Assembly: GCA_949290355.1 (NCBI GenBank)
Contig: CASERN010000008.1
Location: 1 to 64,000 of the forward strand
Reading direction: 5' to 3'
Length of the DNA stretch: 64,000 nt
Source of the DNA: an uncultured bacterium
GTDB lineage: Bacteria; Cyanobacteriota; Vampirovibrionia; Gastranaerophilales; Gastranaerophilaceae
Shown: piece after piece, positions 53,413 to 62,470 of the stretch
Layout: every line of letters starts with the position of its first letter
Position numbering within the stretch: position 1 is the stretch's first letter
Notes under the pieces: model-generated
The model's input: the letters and a program-made list of their open reading frames with translations, nothing else
What the model was told of the DNA's origin: nothing
Databases searched by the model: none
Program-made: the position numbers and the translations under genes

Positions 53413-53448
53413 TAAAAAAAAAGCCTTTAATAAGGCTCTTTTTTTTAT
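53413..53448 (-). terminator. Terminator of ileS
   Basis: On the minus strand AGAGCCTTATTAAAGGCTTT gives an AGCCTT-type stem followed by a long T-run, just after the ileS stop. Confidence 0.8.
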
Positions 53449-53461
53449 TCAATAGTTTAAT

Positions 53462-56284
53462 TTATTTAATAGCTTCTTCACATTCGCTGCATATGCCATC
53501 AGAATTTAATTCTCTATATTTCCAACAACGTTCGCACTTATGTCCTTTAGCTTTTGTTACCCAAACTGTATAACCTTCTTCATTATATTCATTTAACACA
53601 TCTACAGGTTTTTCATCTGTTACATAAGCTTGAGAAGTAATAAATATATTACAAAGTTCACTTTCATTAGATTTTAATATTGCATTATCATCAGCTTTTA
53701 CATAAACTGCAACTTCCAAAGAACTACCAACTTTTTTGTCTGCACGTAAAGGTTCAATAGCACGAGTTACAACTTCTCTTGCTTTTAATATTTTTGAAAA
53801 ATCATCTTCCAATGTCTCATTATGCCATTCTGGCTTAGCTTTTGGCCAATCCGAAAGAAGAATACTTTCCAAACCATTTTTTTGACATTCAGGTACACTC
53901 ATCCAAATATCTTCTGCTTGGTGAGGCATTACAGGTACCAAAATACGAACTAATGTCTGCAATATTTCATATAAAACAGTTTGACAAGCTCGACGAGAAA
54001 GTGATTTTTTACCTGCAGTATACAATCTATCCTTTACTATATCTAAATAGAATGAACTTAAATCCACTGCTGCAAAATTTTGCAACTGTTGGAAATATTT
54101 GTAAAATTCATAATTATCAAATGCTTCAGTTACACTTTCTATCAAATTATTTAATTTATGAAGAGCGAATTTGTCTATCTCTTTCAAATCTTCATATTTT
54201 ACATAATCAACACTTGGATCAAAGTCAAACAAATTTCCGACTAAAAATCTTGAAGTATTTCTAGTCTTTTTAAATATTTCAGCAAGTTGTTTTACAATAT
54301 TATTTCCAATTTTGGTATCATTTCTGTAATCAACAGATGCAGCCCAAAGTCTTAATATATCTGCACCATAAGTCTTAATTATTTCATCAGGTCTTATATA
54401 ATTTCCTAATGATTTTGACATTTTTCTTCCATCTTCTCCAAATACAAACCCATGAGTTAATACAGATTTATATGGAGCAATTCCTTGAGTAGCAACTGAT
54501 GTTAAAAGAGAAGATTGGAACCAGCCCCTATGTTGGTCAGAACCTTCTAAATACATTTCAACTGGAGTAGTACCAAGAACGTCAGAACGTTTGTTAACTA
54601 CAGCACGCCAAGTTATACCAGAATCAAACCAAACATCCATAATATCATTTTCTTTGCGGAAATGGTTTTTACCGCATTTAGGGCATTTGAAACCTTGTGG
54701 CAGCAATTCTTCAACAGAATATTTTACCCAAGCATCAGAGCTTTCTTTTTCAAATATTTTAGCTACATTTTCAATTGTTTCATCAGTAACAATTACTTCA
54801 CCACAGTTCTCACAATAGAATACAGGGATTGGAACTCCCCAAGCTCTTTGTCTTGAAATGCACCAGTCAGTTCTTCCTGCAACCATGTTTGAAATTCTTG
54901 CCTCTCCGCCTGATGGAATCCATTTTACATTCTTAATTGCTTCCAATGCTTTATCTCTAAATTTTTCAACCTTTACAAACCATTGAGGAGTTGCTCTGTA
55001 AATTACAGGATTTTTACATCTCCAACAATGTGGATAGCTATGGTTTATATCTTGAGATTTTAATAATGCTCCACAATTTTGAAGTTTTTCAATAACAATT
55101 GAATTTCCTTTGTAATATGGAACCCCTTCTAAATCTTTATCTTTAACAGCATCTGTCCATATACCTCTGCTATCTAATGGAGAAAATACTTCTATTCCAT
55201 ATTTACAACCAACCTCATAATCTTCAAGCCCATGTCCTGGAGCTGTATGTACAGAACCTGTACCTGCATCCAATGTAACATGTTCGCCTAAAATTATAGG
55301 GGATTTCCTTTCAACTAAAGGATGTTTAGTATTTAATAATTCTAAATCCTGTCCAATACAAGATCCCAAAACTTTAATATCATTTTCATCCCACTCAACA
55401 TCAGACAAGAAACTACCTAAAAGCTCTTGAGCTGCAACATAAACATCACCATTGTATTCAAAGAATGTGTATTCGAATCTAGGGTGCATGCTGATTGCCA
55501 TATTTGAAGGTATTGTCCAAGGAGTTGTTGTCCAAATTACACAGTATATATCCTGAGAACAAGAAGACAAAAAGTCAAATTTATCATGTAATTTATTTGT
55601 ACTTTCTTCATCGAATTTAAATCGTACGTATATAGAAGTTGATGTATGATCTGCGTATTCAACTTCTGCTTCAGCAAGAGCAGTTTCGCAGGCTGCACAC
55701 CAATATACAGGTTTCAAACCTTTTTCAATATAACCTTTTTTGTACATATCGCCAAATACTCTTACCTGTTCAGCTTCAAATTCAGGATTAATAGTCAAAT
55801 AAGGATGTTCCCAATCTCCTAAAACACCTAGACGTTTAAATTCACTTTCCTGACCTTTTAAGCTTGTATGAGCAAACTCTCGGCATTTTTGTCTTAATTC
55901 ATACGGAGTAACAGCATTTCTGCCACCTTTAATATTTTTTACAACCTTATTTTCAATAGGTAATCCATGCCCGTCATATCCAGGGACATAAGGAGTATAA
56001 AAACCAGCTTGAGCTTTGTATTTTAGCAAAATATCTTTCAAAATCTTATTCAGAGCTGTTCCAACATGTATTTTTTCAGAACTCAAATAAGGTGGTCCGT
56101 CATGCAAAATAAATTTATTAACTTTATCACGGTTCCCAATAATTTTGTTATAAATATCATGTTCTTGCCAGAATTTTTGAATTTCCGGTTCTCTAACAGT
56201 TGCATTTGCTCTCATTGCCAAAGTTGTCTGAGGCAAGTTTAAAGTTTCTTTATACTCTGTTTTTGTTCCTGTTTCATTACTCAT
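53462..56284 (-). CDS. ileS: Isoleucyl-tRNA synthetase
   Basis: The 940-residue class I synthetase is of usual length. HDGPPYLSSEKIHVGTALNK (61-80) corresponds to the HIGH region but reads HVGT (73-76). RKMSKSLGN is intact, and WCISRQRAWGVPIP and GSDQHRGWFQSS are family signatures. The C-terminal zinc finger CERCWKYRELNSDGICSEC is present. It lies 6 nt downstream of the symporter gene on the same strand, so the two are probably co-transcribed. No T-box leader was seen. Confidence 0.96.
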   Translation of the reverse strand: MSNETGTKTEYKETLNLPQTTLAMRANATVREPEIQKFWQEHDIYNKIIGNRDKVNKFILHDGPPYLSSEKIHVGTALNKILKDILLKYKAQAGFYTPYVPGYDGHGLPIENKVVKNIKGGRNAVTPYELRQKCREFAHTSLKGQESEFKRLGVLGDWEHPYLTINPEFEAEQVRVFGDMYKKGYIEKGLKPVYWCAACETALAEAEVEYADHTSTSIYVRFKFDEESTNKLHDKFDFLSSCSQDIYCVIWTTTPWTIPSNMAISMHPRFEYTFFEYNGDVYVAAQELLGSFLSDVEWDENDIKVLGSCIGQDLELLNTKHPLVERKSPIILGEHVTLDAGTGSVHTAPGHGLEDYEVGCKYGIEVFSPLDSRGIWTDAVKDKDLEGVPYYKGNSIVIEKLQNCGALLKSQDINHSYPHCWRCKNPVIYRATPQWFVKVEKFRDKALEAIKNVKWIPSGGEARISNMVAGRTDWCISRQRAWGVPIPVFYCENCGEVIVTDETIENVAKIFEKESSDAWVKYSVEELLPQGFKCPKCGKNHFRKENDIMDVWFDSGITWRAVVNKRSDVLGTTPVEMYLEGSDQHRGWFQSSLLTSVATQGIAPYKSVLTHGFVFGEDGRKMSKSLGNYIRPDEIIKTYGADILRLWAASVDYRNDTKIGNNIVKQLAEIFKKTRNTSRFLVGNLFDFDPSVDYVKYEDLKEIDKFALHKLNNLIESVTEAFDNYEFYKYFQQLQNFAAVDLSSFYLDIVKDRLYTAGKKSLSRRACQTVLYEILQTLVRILVPVMPHQAEDIWMSVPECQKNGLESILLSDWPKAKPEWHNETLEDDFSKILKAREVVTRAIEPLRADKKVGSSLEVAVYVKADDNAILKSNESELCNIFITSQAYVTDEKPVDVLNEYNEEGYTVWVTKAKGHKCERCWKYRELNSDGICSECEEAIK

Positions 56285-56290
56285 AACTCA

Positions 56291-57595
56291 TTATCCTTCT
56301 TTAATTTGTCCGATTGTTTTATCTGAATCGTTACCTTTAATTTCTTCATTTGAATTTTTTACAAATTCATGCATTTTATCATAATCAAATTCATTTTCCC
56401 ACCTTGCAATAACAACTGTTGCAACACAGTTACCGATAAGATTTACAGTAGTCCTTCCCATATCAAGAATTTGATCTATTCCTAATAGTATTGCAACTCC
56501 AAGTATAGGTATATTAAAACTTGCAAGCGTTCCTGCAAGCACAATCAATGAGACTCTCGGAACTCCTGCCACACCCTTACTTGTTAACATCAATGCTAAC
56601 ATTATAATAATCTGTTGATTTAAATCAAGATTAATTCCCACAATTTGAGATGAAAATATAACAGCCATAGCCAAATAAAGAGTACTTCCATCCAAATTGA
56701 AAGTATAACCTGTAGGCATAACAAAACCTACAATATTTTTAGGAACTCCGAAACGTTCCATAATTTCCATTGCTGTTGGGAAAGCAGCCTCGGAACTTGC
56801 TGTTGTAAATGCTAATAAGGCAGGCTCCTGCAATGCTTTTAATAAATTTCTGAATGATATTTTTACAATTTTACAAACAATAATCAAAACTAAAAAGACA
56901 AAAACTGCAAGAGCGACATATAAAGCTCCTATAACTTTGAAATAACTTTTTAGTACAGATAATCCATTAGCTCCAATAGTAGAAGCAATAGCTCCAAATA
57001 TACCTAAAGGTGCAAAATACATAACGTATTCTGTAAATTTAAACATTATTTGTGATACAGAATTTAATAAATCTATCACAGGTTTTGCAGTTTTTCCAAC
57101 TGCCATAATAGCCAAGGCAAAAAATATTGAAAACACTACAATTTGTAATAAATTCCCTTGAGCCATAGCGTCAACAATACTAGTAGGGAAAATACTTATT
57201 ACCATATCACTGACAGAAGTATGAGCTTGCGTAGCAGCCATAAGTCCAGCTTCTTGCATATGAATAGCATGTACAGAGCTTCCTGTAACAAAACCTACTC
57301 CCGGTTTGAAAATATTAGCCATTGTCAAACCGATAATCAAAGCCAATGTTGTTACTATTTCAAAATATATAATAGTTTTAATCCCTATTTTGCCCAAACT
57401 TTTTGCATCACCATGCCCTGCAACACCAACAACTAATGTCGCAAAAAGTAAAGGAGCTATGATCATTTTCACCATTCTTAAAAATATAACAGCAAATGGT
57501 CTCATTTTTACTGCAAAATCTGGGGCAAAATGACCAACTATAACTCCCAATATCAGAGCTAAAAATATCAGGGCTGTAAGTTTTGAATGTTTCAA
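56291..57595 (-). CDS. Dicarboxylate/amino acid:cation symporter (DAACS family)
   Basis: The 434-residue protein has about eight hydrophobic segments and two re-entrant hairpins. The signature VMPTGYTFNLDGSTLYLAMA and ASSEAAFPTAMEIMERFG match GltP/DctA-type sodium- or proton-coupled carriers of glutamate, aspartate or C4-dicarboxylates. The substrate is unresolved. It is followed after 6 nt by ileS. No signal peptide; the N-terminal helix is TM1. Confidence 0.92.
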   Translation of the reverse strand: MKHSKLTALIFLALILGVIVGHFAPDFAVKMRPFAVIFLRMVKMIIAPLLFATLVVGVAGHGDAKSLGKIGIKTIIYFEIVTTLALIIGLTMANIFKPGVGFVTGSSVHAIHMQEAGLMAATQAHTSVSDMVISIFPTSIVDAMAQGNLLQIVVFSIFFALAIMAVGKTAKPVIDLLNSVSQIMFKFTEYVMYFAPLGIFGAIASTIGANGLSVLKSYFKVIGALYVALAVFVFLVLIIVCKIVKISFRNLLKALQEPALLAFTTASSEAAFPTAMEIMERFGVPKNIVGFVMPTGYTFNLDGSTLYLAMAVIFSSQIVGINLDLNQQIIIMLALMLTSKGVAGVPRVSLIVLAGTLASFNIPILGVAILLGIDQILDMGRTTVNLIGNCVATVVIARWENEFDYDKMHEFVKNSNEEIKGNDSDKTIGQIKEG

Positions 57596-57767
57596 TTTTT
57601 TACCTCAATATTTATTATATTACAAACATAAATGTTTAGAAAATTCCTGTAACGTTTCGTAAAAGTTTTTTAACACTTTTACCCATGCCCTTTCGAAAGT
57701 GATGTATGATTATTAAATAAAGAAAGGTTAAAATCATAGAAAATAAATAAAAATAGGGGAGGTTAAT

Positions 57768-59750
57768 GTGACAGATACCACATGTATGGATAACTTAAAT
57801 TTATCCGAAAATGCAGTTAAAGTTCTTGAAAAAAGATATTTGAAAAGAGACAAAGAAGGGAAATGCGTGGAAACTCCTGCTGACATGTTCAGAAGAGTAG
57901 CAGATACTATTGCTGCAGGAGATTTAAAATTTGGAAAATCTCAAGCTGATGTTGATAAATTATCAGACAGATTTTATAAAGCTATTACAAATAGATATTT
58001 TATGCCTAATTCTCCAACATTGATGAACGCAGGTCGTGAGTTAGGACAACTTGCAGCTTGTTTTGTATTACCTGTTGAAGATTCTCTTGAAGGCATTTTT
58101 GAAACTGTCAAAAATACAGCTTTAATTCATAAATCAGGCGGTGGAACAGGTTTTTCTTTCTCAAGATTAAGACCTAAAAATAGTGTTGTTCGTTCTACTA
58201 TGGGAGTTTCTTCAGGCCCTGTATCATTTATGGAAGTATTTAATGCTGCAACTGAAGCTGTAAAACAAGGTGGCACAAGACGTGGTGCCAATATGGGTAT
58301 TTTAAGAGTTGACCACCCCGATATTTTAGACTTTATTGAATGCAAAAGCGATAATAATAAATTAAATAACTTCAATATTTCTGTAGCTATTACAGACAAG
58401 TTTATGGAAGCATTGAAAAATGGTACAGACTATGAATTAATTAATCCTCAAAATAATACTGTAGCAGGCAAATTAAGTGCTAAAAAGGTATTTGACATGA
58501 TTGTTGACGGTGCTTGGAGAAATGGAGAGCCTGGCATTATATTTATAGATAAAATGAATGCTGATAATCCGACACCTTTAGTTGGACAAATCGAATCAAC
58601 AAATCCTTGTGGAGAAGTGCCTTTACTTGCTTTTGAAGCTTGCAATTTAGGTTCTATAAATCTTGGAAGAATGGTAGAAAATGGTGAAATTAACTGGGAT
58701 TTACTTGCTCAAACGACAAGAACTGCTATTAGATTTTTAGACAACGTAATTGCAGTTAATAACTATCCTCTACCTCAAATTTCTGAAATGGTACAAAACA
58801 ACAGAAAAATTGGTTTAGGCGTAATGGGCTGGGCTGACATGCTTATGAAATTAGGCATTTCATACGCATCAGCAGAAGGCACAAAATTAGCTGGACAAGT
58901 CATGGAATTTATTGATTACGAATCTAAGTGCGAATCTATTGAACTTTCTAAAGAAAGAGGAAAATTTAATAACTTCAAAGGCAGCGTTTACGAAAAACCT
59001 AACTACCTTTATAATAAATACAAAGGGAAATCTGCAGGCAAAATTTCTGATGAACAATGGAAAGAATTAGATGAGCAAATTGCAAAAGTTGGCATAAGAA
59101 ATGCTACAACAACTTGTATCGCTCCTACTGGAACTATTTCGATGATAGCATCCGCATCAGGCGGTGTTGAACCATTATTTGGTCTTGTATTCTCAAGATT
59201 AATCATGGATGGTACTGAAATGCTTGAAGTTAACCCAATATTTAAAGATTATGCTATCAAACATGGATTCTATTCAGAAGACTTGATGAAAGAAATTGCA
59301 AAAACAGGTTCTGTAGCTCATGTCGATGGAGTACCTGCAGAAGCTAAACATATTTTTGTAACAGCTCATGATGTTTCTCCATATTGGCATGTAAAAATGC
59401 AAGCAGCATTCCAACTTCATACAGACAATGCTGTTTCAAAAACTGTTAACTTCGAAGAACATGCAACACGTAAAGACATTGAAGAAGCATATATCTTAGC
59501 TTATGAAAACAACTTAAAAGGAATTACAGTTTACAGAAACAACTCTCGTCAATTCCAACCTATGAATTTAGACGATAAGAAAAAAACTGAAGAAGCTAAA
59601 GTTGAAGAAACAAAACTTGAAGAATCTGTTGCATCTGAAGAACCTACAGGTGAAATAAAAACAGTTAAATGTCCTGAATGCGGAAATGAAATACAAATGG
59701 CAGAAGGATGTTTCATTTGTTTAAAATGCGGATATTCAGGTTGTTCATAG
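57768..59750 (+). CDS. nrdJ: Adenosylcobalamin-dependent (class II) ribonucleotide reductase
   Basis: The 660-residue enzyme makes deoxyribonucleotides using a radical from coenzyme B12. [20 protein letters not shown] (about 92), [36 protein letters not shown], and [20 protein letters not shown] are class II signatures. A Glu/Lys linker and a four-Cys zinc ribbon (CPECG...CLKCG) end the protein. GTG start at 57768 with a strong AGGGGAGG; no suitable ATG lies nearby. It is functionally redundant with nrdDG at 24.5-27 kb, whose leader is a B12 riboswitch. No riboswitch precedes nrdJ. Confidence 0.95.
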   Translation: MTDTTCMDNLNLSENAVKVLEKRYLKRDKEGKCVETPADMFRRVADTIAAGDLKFGKSQADVDKLSDRFYKAITNRYFMPNSPTLMNAGRELGQLAACFVLPVEDSLEGIFETVKNTALIHKSGGGTGFSFSRLRPKNSVVRSTMGVSSGPVSFMEVFNAATEAVKQGGTRRGANMGILRVDHPDILDFIECKSDNNKLNNFNISVAITDKFMEALKNGTDYELINPQNNTVAGKLSAKKVFDMIVDGAWRNGEPGIIFIDKMNADNPTPLVGQIESTNPCGEVPLLAFEACNLGSINLGRMVENGEINWDLLAQTTRTAIRFLDNVIAVNNYPLPQISEMVQNNRKIGLGVMGWADMLMKLGISYASAEGTKLAGQVMEFIDYESKCESIELSKERGKFNNFKGSVYEKPNYLYNKYKGKSAGKISDEQWKELDEQIAKVGIRNATTTCIAPTGTISMIASASGGVEPLFGLVFSRLIMDGTEMLEVNPIFKDYAIKHGFYSEDLMKEIAKTGSVAHVDGVPAEAKHIFVTAHDVSPYWHVKMQAAFQLHTDNAVSKTVNFEEHATRKDIEEAYILAYENNLKGITVYRNNSRQFQPMNLDDKKKTEEAKVEETKLEESVASEEPTGEIKTVKCPECGNEIQMAEGCFICLKCGYSGCS

Positions 59751-59841
59751 CACATTAAAGCTGCTGTTCCAATCAGTTTGAACAACACAAATGGGACAAC
59801 TTAAAACTTAATAATAAGAGGTTTATCCGTTTAGAGAGATA

Positions 59842-59874
59842 AAATACTACCCCAAAAATTTGGGGTAGTATTAT
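59842..59874 (+). terminator. Terminator of nrdJ
   Basis: AATACTACCCCAAA pairs with TTTGGGGTAGTATT around a 2-3-nt loop, then TATTTG; about 90 nt after nrdJ. No gene is seen in the remaining gap. Confidence 0.8.
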
Positions 59875-59979
59875 TTGTTTTGTAAATAATTATTAAAAAA
59901 TTCTAAAAATTTAGCATTTTTTTTATTTTACGAATATTGTTAATATATAAAAGTGTGTAAAAAAGAAAGGTAGAAGCAT

Positions 59980-60552
59980 ATGACAAATAATATGACAATC
60001 GGACCTACTTTAGCTATTGGTGGTAATAAAGTAGAAATGACTACAAAAGGGAAAATAAAAGTTACTAACACCGAAGGTAAAGTTAGCACTTTATCTCAAG
60101 ATGAATTCAAAAAACAATTAGTTAAAAATGCAGATAAAATTAACGCAGGCGAAAATTTTGAATTCAAAAAAGAAAGTAAAAATAGAAATATCTTAGTTGG
60201 TCTTGGCGGACTTCTTGCTGCAGCTTATATTAGCTTAAGTATTGCTGTTGGAAAAGGTAAATTAACAAAAACTAATGCAAAAACTTTTGCAGCTAAAGCT
60301 AAAAACACGTTTGTTAAAATTGGCGAAAGTGGTGTGAATATTTGGGAAAGTATCACTAAGGGAGTAAATAAATTAAAAAACAAAGTTTCAAGCAAATCAA
60401 AAAAATTACAAGAAAAACGTTATGCAACTTATTCAAAAGAACAAGCGGAAAATATTGCACATAAAAATTTTATCAATAATTTTGACAAAAACCTAAGTTC
60501 AGCACAACGCAGAGACTTAATCCTTGATGCTAGAGAAGCATTTTCAAAATAG
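59980..60552 (+). CDS. Small single-span membrane protein of unknown function
   Basis: Unrecognised 190-residue protein. Residues 1-65 look like a small beta-rich domain (KVEMTTKGKIKVTNTEGKVS). One transmembrane helix follows (about residues 68-90, NILVGLGGLLAAAYISLSIA), then a Lys-rich cytoplasmic helical tail. AAAGG lies upstream of the ATG. Monocistronic with its own terminator. It may tether something basic to the membrane; no function is assigned. Confidence 0.72.
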   Translation: MTNNMTIGPTLAIGGNKVEMTTKGKIKVTNTEGKVSTLSQDEFKKQLVKNADKINAGENFEFKKESKNRNILVGLGGLLAAAYISLSIAVGKGKLTKTNAKTFAAKAKNTFVKIGESGVNIWESITKGVNKLKNKVSSKSKKLQEKRYATYSKEQAENIAHKNFINNFDKNLSSAQRRDLILDAREAFSK

Positions 60553-60606
60553 GAATCAGATGTTTTAAATAAGTAATACAGCCCTTTCTAATTTACACAT
60601 AAATTA

Positions 60607-60640
60607 AAAATCGTCTTCTTTATCAGAAGGCGATTTTTGT
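60607..60640 (+). terminator. Terminator after 59980 gene
   Basis: AAAATCGTCTTCT pairs (with G-U) with AGAAGGCGATTTT, then a T-run. Confidence 0.8.
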
Positions 60641-60680
60641 ATGATAATAAATAAAAATTTGTTTATTGTATTATGATTAT

Positions 60681-61505
60681 ATGAAAATTTCCATAGTAAC
60701 AGCAAGTTATAATTATCAAGATTATATAAAAGAAACAATACAATCTATCATAGATCAAACTTATAGCGACTGGGAATTAATTATAGTAGATGATTGTTCT
60801 ACAGATAATTCTGTTAACGTCATAAAATCATATACTGATAATAGAATAAAACTATTTATAAATAAAGAAAATCTAGGACTTGCTCAAACTGTAAAAAGAG
60901 GGATTGAAAAAGCCACAGGGGAATGGATTGTATTTTTAGAAAGTGATGATATTTTAACTAAAGATTATATTGAAAAAAAAGTAAAAATTGCACATAAATA
61001 CCAAAACATAAACTTAATTTTTAATGACTGTGAGTTTTTTGGAGATGAAAAAAAGATTCACAACTTCACCAAAGCATTAAAAAAAACAAGAAAAGTATTA
61101 AAAAATAAAAATTATCCGAGAAATATGTTCTACAATTTTTACTTAAGCAATAAGATTTTTACATTTTCTTCTGTCATGGCTAAGAGGGAAGATTTACTAA
61201 AAATAAATTTCGAACCACCTATAGATAGTCTTTTAGACTGGTGGTTATGGGTCCAAATGGCATATATAGGGGATTTTTATTATATCCCTGAAATGCTTAC
61301 AAAATGGAGACTACATACTGATAGCTATATTTACAAATCAAAACATTTCTCTCCAAAACAATTACAAATGAAAATATATATTGAAATATTTAAAAAAACT
61401 TCAAATATATTGATACTATTATTTATTCCTTTTGCTCAAATTACATGGTGCTTACAACAAATAAAAAAGAATATAAAAAAATCAATCCTTAATAAAGGGA
61501 AATAA
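60681..61505 (+). CDS. Family 2 glycosyltransferase
   Basis: The 274-residue GT-A enzyme uses a nucleotide sugar to extend a surface glycan. The N-terminus KISIVTASYNYQDYIKETIQ and ELIIVDDCSTDNSV are the GT2 nucleotide-binding motifs; the metal-binding motif is LESDD (about 92). A C-terminal hydrophobic stretch (ILILLFIPFAQITWCL) suggests membrane contact. ATG 60681 was chosen over an upstream TTG (60666); neither has a ribosome-binding site. It is convergent with, and overlaps by 24 nt, the RgpF-like gene. Confidence 0.9.
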   Translation: MKISIVTASYNYQDYIKETIQSIIDQTYSDWELIIVDDCSTDNSVNVIKSYTDNRIKLFINKENLGLAQTVKRGIEKATGEWIVFLESDDILTKDYIEKKVKIAHKYQNINLIFNDCEFFGDEKKIHNFTKALKKTRKVLKNKNYPRNMFYNFYLSNKIFTFSSVMAKREDLLKINFEPPIDSLLDWWLWVQMAYIGDFYYIPEMLTKWRLHTDSYIYKSKHFSPKQLQMKIYIEIFKKTSNILILLFIPFAQITWCLQQIKKNIKKSILNKGK

Positions 61506-62369
61506 ATTATTTATCATAATTGCAAATATCTTTCTTAATGAAAATGGTAAACTTCCTAAAACATCAAATATAAATTTTTTAATCAAAAATGGTGTTTTTT
61601 TTGAAATTTCTCTTGGCAGTTTAATTAAATTTTGGGGATAATCTTTTAATAACAATTCATAGTTCTCAATTGTAGTTGAATCAGTATTTCTTAAATCAAA
61701 CAATGATTTTTTCATAAATGGCATATTATAATTTTCAATAATCTGACGCCATTTTAATATCGTTATATTATTTATATTTTCGTAAGCATTAACAAAAGTT
61801 TTATATTTATATCCATTTTCAACAAGCAATTTCGTCAATCCCATTTCATAATTGATAATAATCAATTTTTTGTTATCTTGATGTGTAATTGATTGCATAA
61901 ACTTTAAGAAAAACTCTTTTGTGAAAATATTTTTTTTCAAAACAACAAAATAACTTTGAATATGCGTACACTTTACAAAAAAATGCCTAATATTTTGGTG
62001 ATAACCAAAATTATTTTTAGTAATACCCCAAAAATCACAATCTTTATTATCCATTTCTTCAAATACTTTTTCTAAAGGATGGAAAGGACCATAACAACTG
62101 TCATTTGCAAAAATAACCTCATCATAATCAGATAATTTGTCTTTATAAGATAAAAATCCTCGTTTGTAAGAGCCGAAATCATATTCATCATGTTTCTCAT
62201 CTATAATTAAATCAGCAAGTCCTGACAATACTTCAGGATTTTTTATTTTATTACAAGAAACAAAAACTAATGTATCACAGACTTTTTTAAGTTCTTTAAT
62301 ATAATAAATTACATAATCATCTACAATAAAATCTTTGTCATAATGAGCAAAAAAAGCAATTCTTTTCAT
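61482..62369 (-). CDS. Rhamnan synthesis F (RgpF)-like glycan protein
   Basis: The 295-residue protein resembles the RgpF family linked to rhamnose-glucose polysaccharide synthesis: a start of the IAFFAHYDKDFIVDDYVIYY type, EYDFGSYKRGFLSYKDKLSD and EVIFANDSCYGPFHPLEKVF. These proteins are putative glycosyltransferases. It pairs convergently with the GT2 gene, and together they form a small surface-polysaccharide locus. The family call is good; the sugar is unknown. Confidence 0.85.
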   Translation of the reverse strand: MKRIAFFAHYDKDFIVDDYVIYYIKELKKVCDTLVFVSCNKIKNPEVLSGLADLIIDEKHDEYDFGSYKRGFLSYKDKLSDYDEVIFANDSCYGPFHPLEKVFEEMDNKDCDFWGITKNNFGYHQNIRHFFVKCTHIQSYFVVLKKNIFTKEFFLKFMQSITHQDNKKLIIINYEMGLTKLLVENGYKYKTFVNAYENINNITILKWRQIIENYNMPFMKKSLFDLRNTDSTTIENYELLLKDYPQNLIKLPREISKKTPFLIKKFIFDVLGSLPFSLRKIFAIMINNLFPFIKD

Positions 62370-62401
62370 AAATTTATTATAACATAAAATTATACCTTTA
62401 A

Positions 62402-62430
62402 TTTACATTCCATCTCGTTTGTAGTATTAT
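62402..62430 (+). promoter_or_regulatory. pheT promoter
   Basis: -35 TTTACA (62402-62407), 17-bp spacer, -10 TATTAT (62425-62430), 40 nt before the ATG. pheS is not adjacent, so pheT appears to be expressed separately. Confidence 0.6.
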
Positions 62431-62470
62431 TCATTTATAGAATAGTTAAAATAAGAGGGAATTATAAAAA

